Source: an uncultured Chloroflexota bacterium (GTDB lineage Bacteria > Chloroflexota > Dehalococcoidia > Lucifugimonadales > UBA826). Taken from it: DNA of 41,082 nucleotides. The translations under genes were made by a program, and so were the position numbers. The stretch covers positions 1 to 41,082 of the forward strand of contig CAJWPE010000008.1 in the NCBI GenBank assembly GCA_913045625.1, given 5' to 3'. A model generated the notes under the pieces. The model saw nothing but the letters and a program-made list of their open reading frames with translations, was not told where the DNA came from and did no database searches. Positions 34,629 to 41,082 of the stretch are shown here, piece by piece (the first letter of the stretch is position 1; each line of letters opens with the position of its first letter).

Positions 34629-35513
34629 CTAAAATAGATTAATTTTGAATCCTTGTAGAAGTAATTGTATTCCTAAAATCAATACTACTACTAACAACAA
34701 TCTTAAAATCCATACCCCTTCAATTTTTTCAGAAATCCATGCGCCTACCTGTCCCCCTAGCATTAATCCTGTACCCGCACATATCAACGTTGGGAAAAAT
34801 TGAATGTTCCCCAAAAAAGCGTATGTGAGTGAACCTAATGTTGTATAAATGCATAAAGAAAAAATAGATGTAGCAACAGCTATTTTAATAGGAAAACGAA
34901 ATCCATAAACCAAGATAGGTGTACGTAAAAATCCACCGCCTGTTCCAAAAAAACTTGAAACAAACCCCAAAAAAACATTCACAAACCCCAATCCTAATTC
35001 GTGAACTTGATAAAAATATTTTTCATTATTTAAAGTATTAATATATCGATTTTTTACAAACCTATTTTCTGGAACTGAGCTTTTACTTAGATTATGAGTA
35101 GGACGATCATTTAGATTTTTTCTTAAAAACATATAGATCGATAAAGAAACCAATAAAACCCCGAATAAAATTTTAAAAATATCTTGAGGAACTGTCTGTA
35201 AAAAAATAGGAGCGATTACAGCTCCAGGTATAGAAACCAAACCAGAAATAATTCCACTACGATAATCAATCATATGTTTTCGATGGTAAGCCCAAGCTCC
35301 TGAAAAACTATTGATAGTTACAAGAGCTAAAGATGTGCCAACTGCCAAATATGGGTCAAGATTAAAAAAAAGAATCAACACTGGTGCCAATATAAATCCA
35401 CCACCCGCGCCAATTAACACACCATAGGTTCCTGTAGTAAATCCCAATACAAGATATCCAATAGATAATAAAAATAATTTAAATGTTAATTCATCCAACA
35501 TATATTCAATCAA
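34629..35513 (-). CDS. TauE/SafE family sulfite exporter-like permease
   Basis: This 294-residue membrane protein has about eight hydrophobic segments in two halves, each opening with the family motif: GAGGGFILAPVL near residues 36-47 and GTGGGFLRTPIL near 189-200. TauE/SafE (DUF81) proteins export sulfite, sulfoacetate or related sulfur compounds in known cases; most members are untested. The start is uncertain: TTG at 35513 overlaps the aroB stop, while an in-frame ATG lies at 35501. Neither has a good ribosome binding site, so coupling to aroB is likely. A sulfur role would fit the nearby CysO operon, but they are on opposite strands. Confidence 0.87.
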   Translation of the reverse strand: MIEYMLDELTFKLFLLSIGYLVLGFTTGTYGVLIGAGGGFILAPVLILFFNLDPYLAVGTSLALVTINSFSGAWAYHRKHMIDYRSGIISGLVSIPGAVIAPIFLQTVPQDIFKILFGVLLVSLSIYMFLRKNLNDRPTHNLSKSSVPENRFVKNRYINTLNNEKYFYQVHELGLGFVNVFLGFVSSFFGTGGGFLRTPILVYGFRFPIKIAVATSIFSLCIYTTLGSLTYAFLGNIQFFPTLICAGTGLMLGGQVGAWISEKIEGVWILRLLLVVVLILGIQLLLQGFKINLF

Positions 35514-36613
35514 ACTGAAATTTTTTTAATAGCCTCTTTAACAATTTTGAGATCTACTTGATTATTAGTTTTAGCTTTACCGATATCGTGTAGAACAACC
35601 CAATTGATAGTCCCTCTAGAAGTTTTTTTATCAGATTTCATGGTTTCTAAAATCAAATTCATATTTAATTTAGAAGAATCAATAGGCAACCCATAATTTT
35701 GTAAAACCCCTTTTTGCCTTTCTACATTTTGATGATTTAATAATCCTATAGATTCAGAAATATATGCTGCAGCCATCATTCCAATACTCACTGCTTCACC
35801 ATGTAAATAACTCATATAATTTGTAGAAGCCTCAATTGCATGCCCAATTGTGTGGCCATAATTCAATAAAATCCGAATCCCTAAAGTTTCTTTTTCATCC
35901 TTTGAAACCACATTAGCTTTGATTGCTACACTTTTACGAATAATTTGTGTAGCAATTTCAGGATGTAAAGATTTAATCCTTTTTGAATCATTTTCAAAAG
36001 ATTCAAAAAGTTGTTTATCTAAAATTAATCCATGTTTTATAGCTTCCGCCCAACCTGAATTCAGTTCCCTTTCTGGTAAAGTTTCTAGAGTTTTAACATC
36101 AGAAAGAACAAATTTAGGTTGATAAAATGCTCCCACCAAATTTTTGCCTTGAGGTAAATCAACACCTACTTTCCCACCTATAGAAGAATCCATAATAGCT
36201 AAAAGTGTTGTAGGGATTTGAGCAAATGCAATACCTCTTAGAAAAGTAGCTGCTACATAACCAGCTATATCTCCTACTACTCCGCCCCCAACAGCTAAAA
36301 TCATATCTCCTCTTTCAGCTTTATTCATTGCTAACCATTCATAAATTTTCAAAACAGTATCTAAATTTTTATTAGATTCCCCTGATGTCATTATGAAGGT
36401 TTTTGAATCAAATCCAGAATTACTAAGACTTGAGGCAACCTCAGATGCATGATTATGAACATATTCATCTGTAACTAAAAATAATTTTCCAGGAGTAATT
36501 ATTTCACTTAATCTTTCTCCCAATTCATTTAAAATATCCCATCCTACCCAAATGGGATAAGTAGCATTTGGAGTTTCAACAATAGCTGCTAAATCTGATT
36601 GAAATTTATTCAC
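35510..36613 (-). CDS. aroB: 3-dehydroquinate synthase
   Basis: This 367-residue enzyme catalyses the second step of the shikimate pathway, converting DAHP to 3-dehydroquinate with NAD+ and a divalent metal. Visible are 'GGGVVGDIAGYVAATFLRG' near residues 105-123, 'IPTTLLAIMDSSIGGKVGVDLPQGKN' near 129-154, and the metal ligands E192 region (GWAEAIKHG), 'NYGHTIGHAIE' and 'YLHGEAVSIGM'. The start is GTG (36611-36613), with GAGGAA upstream and an 8-base overlap with aroK. Length and motifs are normal. Confidence 0.96.
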   Translation of the reverse strand: MNKFQSDLAAIVETPNATYPIWVGWDILNELGERLSEIITPGKLFLVTDEYVHNHASEVASSLSNSGFDSKTFIMTSGESNKNLDTVLKIYEWLAMNKAERGDMILAVGGGVVGDIAGYVAATFLRGIAFAQIPTTLLAIMDSSIGGKVGVDLPQGKNLVGAFYQPKFVLSDVKTLETLPERELNSGWAEAIKHGLILDKQLFESFENDSKRIKSLHPEIATQIIRKSVAIKANVVSKDEKETLGIRILLNYGHTIGHAIEASTNYMSYLHGEAVSIGMMAAAYISESIGLLNHQNVERQKGVLQNYGLPIDSSKLNMNLILETMKSDKKTSRGTINWVVLHDIGKAKTNNQVDLKIVKEAIKKISV

Positions 36614-37139
36614 TAAATAATTCCTCTATAATTTCATCACTAATTTGATCAGGTGTTTTATTTTCGGTATCAATACAAATATCCGCCAACTTATAATTAC
36701 TCTCTCTCGATTTTAATACTTGAATAATTCCCTGGAATTTATCAGAATTTTGGTCAATTACTGGGCGATAAGATTCTCTACCAAATTTTCGCATTTCTTG
36801 ATTTAAACGATTAAAAATTGTTTCTGGAGAAGCAGTCAATAATATAACTATACCGGTCTTATTCATAATTTTTCTATTTCTAGCTATGGTGGGAAGACCA
36901 CCCCCAGTAGATATAACAGATTTTTCATTTAACGAAGCTTCTTCAAGAACTAAAGTTTCTACACCTCTAAAGTAATCTTCACCTTTATTAGAAAATATAT
37001 TTGGGATTGTTTCGTGTTGTGACAATTCAATCTCTTCATCAAGGTCAACAAAAGTCAAACCATTTTTTTTAGACATAAGTTTTCCAACCGTAGTCTTACC
37101 TGTGCAGGAAAATCCTGTTAAATATATATTTTGTCCCAT
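36606..37139 (-). CDS. aroK: Shikimate kinase
   Basis: This 177-residue P-loop kinase phosphorylates shikimate at the 3-hydroxyl in aromatic amino acid synthesis. The Walker A GFSCTGKT is at residues 9-16; the shikimate-binding 'DLDEEIE' lies near 32-38, 'YFRGVETLVL' near 57-66, and 'STGGGLPT' near 77-84. A lid-type 'ESYRPVID' segment follows. It is the first gene of the minus-strand run with aroB, divergent from rph. Confidence 0.95.
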   Translation of the reverse strand: MGQNIYLTGFSCTGKTTVGKLMSKKNGLTFVDLDEEIELSQHETIPNIFSNKGEDYFRGVETLVLEEASLNEKSVISTGGGLPTIARNRKIMNKTGIVILLTASPETIFNRLNQEMRKFGRESYRPVIDQNSDKFQGIIQVLKSRESNYKLADICIDTENKTPDQISDEIIEELFSE

Positions 37140-37211
37140 ATAAATTTCACTTGAAAATATGATTTATTTAGTCTACAACATACTAGTAGTCTTCAAAATA
37201 AGGAATATTTG

Positions 37212-37943
37212 ATGAATCAAAGAATTGATTTAAGAAATTTAAATGAGTTGCGACAAATCTCATATGAAATCAATCCATTATCTTTTGCTCAAGGATCTGT
37301 AATTTTCTCTACGGGTATGACAAAAGTTCTATGTTCTATAACAATTGAAAATCGTGTCCCCCGATTTATAGAAGGTCAAAACACAGGATGGTTAACTGCT
37401 GAATATTCTATGTTACCCGGATCAACCAATCCCAGAAGCTCTAGAGAAAATGTTAATAAGGGTAGATCAAAAGAAATTTCAAGATTAATAGGAAGAACTT
37501 TACGGTCTGCAGTAGATCTAAAATCATTAGGAGAAATCACAATCAATGTTGATTGTGATGTTCTTCAAGCAGATGGAGGAACTCGCACAGCTTCAATTAC
37601 TGGTTCTTATATAGCATTGCATATAGCATTAACCAATTTATTAAATGGTCAAACAACACCCATTACAGAAATTTTAACCCCAACTGCAGCTATAAGCGTA
37701 GGACTATTTGATGGAATAGCCTTTTTAGACTTATGTTATGAAGAAGATTCTAGAGCAGATTCTGACTTCAATATAGTAATGGGCAAAAACAAAGAAACTC
37801 TTGAGTTAGTAGAAATTCAAGGAAGTGCGGAGGGGAAAAGATTTTCCAGAAAATCATTTGATAATGTTCTAGACCTAGCTACACAAGGAGTATCAGAATT
37901 AATGGAAATTCAAAACAAGATAATTACAGAGTCAATCAGTTGA
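37212..37943 (+). CDS. rph: Ribonuclease PH
   Basis: This 243-residue phosphorolytic exoribonuclease trims the 3' ends of tRNA and other RNAs. It has the single-domain RNase PH fold with 'FSTGMTKVLCSITIENRVP', 'GWLTAEYSMLPGST' near residues 60-73, the phosphate-contacting 'GRSKEISRLIGRTLR' near 86-100, and 'VDCDVLQADGGTRTASITGS' near 114-133. The ATG at 37212 is preferred over the TTG at 37209 because AAGGAA lies about 7 bases upstream. It begins a three-gene run: the next frame overlaps or nearly overlaps its stop. Confidence 0.95.
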   Translation: MNQRIDLRNLNELRQISYEINPLSFAQGSVIFSTGMTKVLCSITIENRVPRFIEGQNTGWLTAEYSMLPGSTNPRSSRENVNKGRSKEISRLIGRTLRSAVDLKSLGEITINVDCDVLQADGGTRTASITGSYIALHIALTNLLNGQTTPITEILTPTAAISVGLFDGIAFLDLCYEEDSRADSDFNIVMGKNKETLELVEIQGSAEGKRFSRKSFDNVLDLATQGVSELMEIQNKIITESIS

Positions 37944-37945
37944 AA

Positions 37946-38416
37946 ATGTTAGGTATAAATCGATATTTAATCATAGTTGGCGCAGGACTTTTCATATTAA
38001 TAGTTTCCAGCCTTATAGTTGCATTAACAGCTAAAGTTTCCACACTAGAGGAAGGAACTCCTGAAAGATCTGTCCAACTTTTTCTAGAAAATCTAAAAAA
38101 TGATCAATTTTCAGAGGCCCACAGTTTCTTGACACAAGGGAAACAAAAAACATGTGATGCTGTTCATTTTCTCAGGGAATTTAGTGATTACGGAGATTCA
38201 GATCTTCAAGACGCTAATATTTCATGGATTAAACCTAATCAAGAAATCGCACAGGCAACAATTGTCAATTTAGAAATATCTCGAATAGAACCCTCTCCAT
38301 TTGGTTCCTCAGAAAACTCATACCAAGAATCTTTCACCTTAATCTTTGAAGATAACATGTGGAAAATAGCAGAATTTAATTTCCCTATGAACTGTTTTAA
38401 AGAAGCTTTGAACTAA
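37946..38416 (+). CDS. Membrane-anchored small protein, NTF2-like fold suspected
   Basis: This protein of about 156 residues has an N-terminal membrane segment at about residues 5-27 and a globular outer domain. The 'ERSVQLFLENLKNDQFSEAHSFLT' helix followed by a sheet-rich half ending 'FEDNMWKIAEF' recalls the NTF2-like/DUF4878-type extracytoplasmic domains, an assignment by pattern only. The start may also be TTG at 37940, overlapping the rph stop as TTGA. There is no lipobox, so the segment is an uncleaved anchor or a signal peptide. It is followed directly by a multi-spanning membrane protein, which may be a partner. Confidence 0.75.
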   Translation: MLGINRYLIIVGAGLFILIVSSLIVALTAKVSTLEEGTPERSVQLFLENLKNDQFSEAHSFLTQGKQKTCDAVHFLREFSDYGDSDLQDANISWIKPNQEIAQATIVNLEISRIEPSPFGSSENSYQESFTLIFEDNMWKIAEFNFPMNCFKEALN

Positions 38417-40237
38417 ATGATCAGTCAAATAATATTTATAAGTTTATGGTATGTAACTTTTTCCTATTTCATCATTTGTTTATACAAACTTGCTACTAGA
38501 AAATCTCAAGTCCAAAATCTCGATATCACTGGTTCTCCAACAAGAAGATTTTACTTTTATATTGTAAGTTTTATAGGCTTACTAATGACTTCATCTGGAT
38601 TACTCGCATTATTGACATTCATAGTCAACAGAAGCCTTTCAGCTAACCTAGTTGATTTAGATTTCGGACCAGTAGCATTAGGAATTTCGAGTATTATTGT
38701 AGGGTACCCATTATGGTTATTTCATTGGAAATCTATTAATAAACAAATCTCCGAATATCCTGCAGAATATTCATCAATTTTCCGAACTTTTTATTTATAT
38801 TTTACTGCTGTATTAAGTATTTCATTTGCAACTTATTTCCTAATAGAAGCCTTCCTTTTTATTCTTGGAGTAGGAAACGAGAACCAAGAATTAAAAGATG
38901 CAATCAATTCAATCATTAGGGGATTATTTTCTTTGGGAATTTGGATTTTTCATTGGAAATTAATTCAAAAAGAAGAGACACTGGTTTCTTCAGAAACATA
39001 TTATGTATTTAGAGACATTTATCTTTTTTCTATTTCTATAACCAGTTTAATCATATTATCTACTTCTGTATCCAATATATTAATATCCATTTTAAGTTCA
39101 GGGTATGACACATTATTTAATAACCACCTCATTATCGGTTCTTCATCACAATCAATATGGTGGGATGTCAGAATTGGAATCATTGGAATCGTTTTCGGGT
39201 CATTCTTATGGATATTTCACTGGTTATTAAATATCAACAAATCTCCGAGAAGATCAACTGAAGCAATAGTAGTTTACATAATTACTTTGATATCAGGATT
39301 TGTAGCAATTTTCGCAATTGGAGGCATCATAAATGATATATTGAATTTTATAATACCTACAGAATCTCAAACAGAATCTACTCTATCAAGTTTGTTTAAT
39401 AATTACCCTTCAGCCATTACCATATTAATAATTTCATTATCATTGTTTTTTTATCACAGAAATCATATCCGCCAAAAAGATAATTTTGATCAAATAAATA
39501 GATCTAATCAAATTTTCACTTACTCATTCACGTTTTTAGGAGTTTTATTACTTTTCCCAGGAATAACTATTTTATTTCACTCACTAGTAATGTCCGGATT
39601 TGAAAATATTTCGGATACAAATAATTCAACACTCATTACAGGTATAACATTCATTTTAGTTGGATCTTTTACTTGGTATTTCAATTGGAGACATGCTCAA
39701 TCTAGAACAGAAAACGGTTTAGATTTGGGTTCAGCTTCACGACGAGCTTATTTTTTAACCATATTTGGCATAGGAATTGTACTGTTCGCAATAAGTTCGC
39801 TTACTATTCTTTTCTTCTCAATACTGCATATTTTAGAGCTTAAATTTGGTGTAGAAACTATTAAATCTACTAGAATATTCATATCACTCATTGTAGGTAT
39901 TGCTACGATTCTTCCATTTCATTATAAAGTTTATAAAAATGAAAAAAATTCCTACAAAACCCCTTCAAATAAACACTTTATCAAAAAAAATGTGACTATA
40001 TTGTGTCAAATAAATGATTCTGAATTCATAAAACAATTACAAATCGAACTTGGATATTCTATTAATGCAGTTGAATGGACAGATGACGGCATAAAGAATC
40101 TGTCTACAAAATATTTATCTGTCCCAAAAATATCAGAAGCAATAAACAATTCAAAAGGCTCTAACGTGATAGTGATTTTTGAGGAAAATGGTGCAAAAGT
40201 TTTGTCCCATTCCGGTAAAAATATTAAGAAAATTTAA
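38417..40237 (+). CDS. DUF5671-like membrane protein with six internal repeats and a soluble tail
   Basis: This 606-residue protein has about a dozen membrane segments arranged as six repeats. Each repeat ends in an aromatic/His motif: FHW at 102 and 178, FHW at 267, FYH at 345, FNW at 422 and FHY at 501, spaced 76 to 89 residues apart. Each repeat begins near an 'R-x-x-Y/F' start such as 'RRFYFYIVSFIGLL'. The pattern matches DUF5671-type domains common in Chloroflexota, whose role is unknown. Residues about 520-606 form a soluble tail with no recognised domain. It starts at the base after the preceding stop and overlaps the convergent GNAT gene by 4 bases. Confidence 0.78.
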   Translation: MISQIIFISLWYVTFSYFIICLYKLATRKSQVQNLDITGSPTRRFYFYIVSFIGLLMTSSGLLALLTFIVNRSLSANLVDLDFGPVALGISSIIVGYPLWLFHWKSINKQISEYPAEYSSIFRTFYLYFTAVLSISFATYFLIEAFLFILGVGNENQELKDAINSIIRGLFSLGIWIFHWKLIQKEETLVSSETYYVFRDIYLFSISITSLIILSTSVSNILISILSSGYDTLFNNHLIIGSSSQSIWWDVRIGIIGIVFGSFLWIFHWLLNINKSPRRSTEAIVVYIITLISGFVAIFAIGGIINDILNFIIPTESQTESTLSSLFNNYPSAITILIISLSLFFYHRNHIRQKDNFDQINRSNQIFTYSFTFLGVLLLFPGITILFHSLVMSGFENISDTNNSTLITGITFILVGSFTWYFNWRHAQSRTENGLDLGSASRRAYFLTIFGIGIVLFAISSLTILFFSILHILELKFGVETIKSTRIFISLIVGIATILPFHYKVYKNEKNSYKTPSNKHFIKKNVTILCQINDSEFIKQLQIELGYSINAVEWTDDGIKNLSTKYLSVPKISEAINNSKGSNVIVIFEENGAKVLSHSGKNIKKI

Positions 40238-40815
40238 CTGAAGTTTTCTTTTGATAACTCCATTAACAAAAAATCTTGCCCACCTCTTCTTACTGGCCTA
40301 ACTTCTTTAAAACCTACCTTAGTAAAAGCTGATTGAGCCCTATAATTCCATGACAAGGTATGCAAATAAACTCTATTAAGTTCCAATGTGTGAAATAAAT
40401 ACTTTAAAATTACTTGTAATGCGTCTGCTCCATAACCTTTACCCCAATAATCTTTATGACCAATCATTATTCCAATTTCAGTTTCTTTTTTTTGTGGATT
40501 TAAATCGTAATACATCACATTTCCAATGTGTATACCGTCTAAAGTTTCTAGTGCTAATCGCTTAGATCTATAGCTAGCAAACCGCATTTCTTCACGGGAA
40601 TATCTTAAAAAATCTTCATAAGACATATTAATGGGACGTGTTGCATCTAATCTAGAAAGTTCTTGATCTGTTCTCCAAGAATATTCATTTTCAATATCTT
40701 CTAAACGTTTTTCTCTTACACGAACTTTTTGACCTGATTCATCCACTATAGGCAAATCTTTTAATTCATCTTTTGTCCGATTAAAAGCTTTTTTAAACAA
40801 ATTAAATCCTAACAA
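40234..40815 (-). CDS. GNAT family N-acetyltransferase (RimJ/RimL-like)
   Basis: This 193-residue protein has a GNAT domain at about residues 30-190 of the type that acetylates protein N-termini or small molecules such as spermidine or aminoglycosides. Motif A, which binds acetyl-CoA, is visible as GYWGKGYGADAL-like 'YWGKGYGADAL' near 127-137, followed by 'LNRVYLHTLSWNYRAQSAFTKVGFKEV', the usual closing section of this subfamily. The start appears to be TTG (40813-40815) since the first Met lies well inside the domain; a TATACT at the right place (minus strand, 40821-40826) would give a near-leaderless RNA. The substrate is unknown. Confidence 0.85.
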   Translation of the reverse strand: MLGFNLFKKAFNRTKDELKDLPIVDESGQKVRVREKRLEDIENEYSWRTDQELSRLDATRPINMSYEDFLRYSREEMRFASYRSKRLALETLDGIHIGNVMYYDLNPQKKETEIGIMIGHKDYWGKGYGADALQVILKYLFHTLELNRVYLHTLSWNYRAQSAFTKVGFKEVRPVRRGGQDFLLMELSKENFS

Positions 40816-40890
40816 AGTTAAGTATATTCAATATTAGATCACAAATTTGTTAAATTTGTTTAATCTATTGTAGGAATTTAGTTTCAGTTG

Positions 40891-41025
40891 TATGATAGGT
40901 CGGATATCTCAGAGAGATCGTATGATTCAAGGAGGGGTTTTTTTTTTGCAAATAAAAATTTCAAAACCTACAAATTCCTTATCTCCAATATTAAATAACT
41001 TGTCTCAATGGACAAGTTTTTTTTT
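40891..41025 (+). ncRNA. Leader or small RNA with terminator ahead of the last gene
   Basis: A TATGAT (40891-40896) could start an RNA near 40903. It contains ATCTC-AGA-GAGAT pairing (about 40906-40918) and ends at the terminator at 40998-41025. Because the next gene begins at 41064, this is either an attenuated leader or a separate small RNA. The leader class was not recognised: no T-box or known riboswitch core is visible. Confidence 0.35.
40998..41025 (+). terminator. Intrinsic terminator
   Basis: A 7-bp stem ACTTGTC/GACAAGT with a 6-base loop is followed by nine T residues. It lies 39 bases before the ATG at 41064, so it would stop a leader RNA rather than an upstream gene: the preceding gene is on the other strand. 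Confidence 0.8.
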
Positions 41026-41063
41026 GCCTTTTGAATCTACTAACGAATATTTGAGGATCCATC

Positions 41064-41082
41064 ATGACTAAATCTTCAAATC
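41064..41082 (+). CDS. 5' end of an unidentified gene (cut by window edge)
   Basis: An ATG with GAGG 8 bases upstream opens a frame beginning MTKSSN that runs off the window. Too little is visible to identify it. It lies behind a leader with a terminator, so regulation by attenuation is possible. Confidence 0.45.

Noticed and set aside
40845-41063. T-box leader
   Set aside because: The conserved antiterminator core (AGGGTGG...ACCGCG type) and specifier loop are not present, although a terminator precedes a gene.
1-41082. CRISPR arrays, insertion sequences, prophage, replication origin
   Set aside because: No regularly spaced repeats, transposase or integrase frames, terminal inverted repeats or clusters of DnaA-type boxes were seen.

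Overview
The window (about 41 kb, A+T-rich, densely packed) looks like a chromosomal segment of a free-living, probably marine bacterium. The gene set suggests a low-GC member of the Chloroflexota, such as the SAR202/Dehalococcoidia lineage: a molybdenum hydroxylase with XdhC/MocA helpers, HSD17B4-type SDRs, MaoC-like proteins, an FAD/Fe-S oxidase fused in one chain, HtpX followed by a PspAB-like protein, and a CysO-type sulfur carrier. This assignment is inference from gene content; no rRNA is present to test it. There are no tRNAs, CRISPR arrays, transposases or integrases, and no gene-free stretch reaches 300 bases. TTG starts are common, and several promoters sit so close to the start codon that the mRNAs are probably leaderless.

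Layout. 1-285 is the 5' end of an SDR gene on the minus strand. 353-5410 is a plus-strand operon: PHP phosphoesterase, two MaoC-like hotdog proteins, a double M16 peptidase and a membrane protein. 5482-7370 holds two tandem HSD17B4-like SDRs; the first has lost the catalytic Tyr and Lys. 7470-8610 is CvpA plus an HNH nuclease, convergent with the clamp-loader delta' subunit. 9658-11322 holds HtpX, a PspAB-like protein and an opposing small membrane protein. 11398-15782 has an ABC-F ATPase, the MocA-like/XdhC pair and a LON-domain protein. 15783-17009 is a compositionally distinct lipoprotein metallopeptidase next to a tRNA-3'-end-like vestige. 17010-21124 has an aminotransferase and uvrA. 21269-25187 is a three-subunit molybdenum hydroxylase operon ending in a MoaD/ThiS-like protein. 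It is followed by an acyl-CoA synthetase (minus), a GreA with an extra N-terminal recombinase-like domain, and a glycolate/lactate-type oxidase with a hydroxyacid dehydrogenase.

31727-33483 is the best regulatory story. A strong promoter precedes a SAM-I/SAM-IV-clan riboswitch with an intrinsic terminator, which controls a threonine-synthase-like PLP enzyme and a clear CysO homologue. This suggests SAM-repressed sulfur assimilation (homocysteine or cysteine synthesis) with a protein-bound thiocarboxylate as sulfur donor. 33480-37139 (minus) is aroK-aroB-tauE/safE-tgt. 37212-40237 is rph, a secreted or anchored small protein and a six-repeat membrane protein, convergent with a GNAT gene. The right edge carries a leader or small RNA with a terminator ahead of a gene cut off by the window.

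How the genes connect: XdhC and the MocA-like enzyme probably mature the molybdenum cofactor of the hydroxylase 6 kb away. Two sulfur-carrier proteins (24921, 33202) end in Gly-Gly plus one or two extra residues, so both would need C-terminal trimming by a protease not encoded here.
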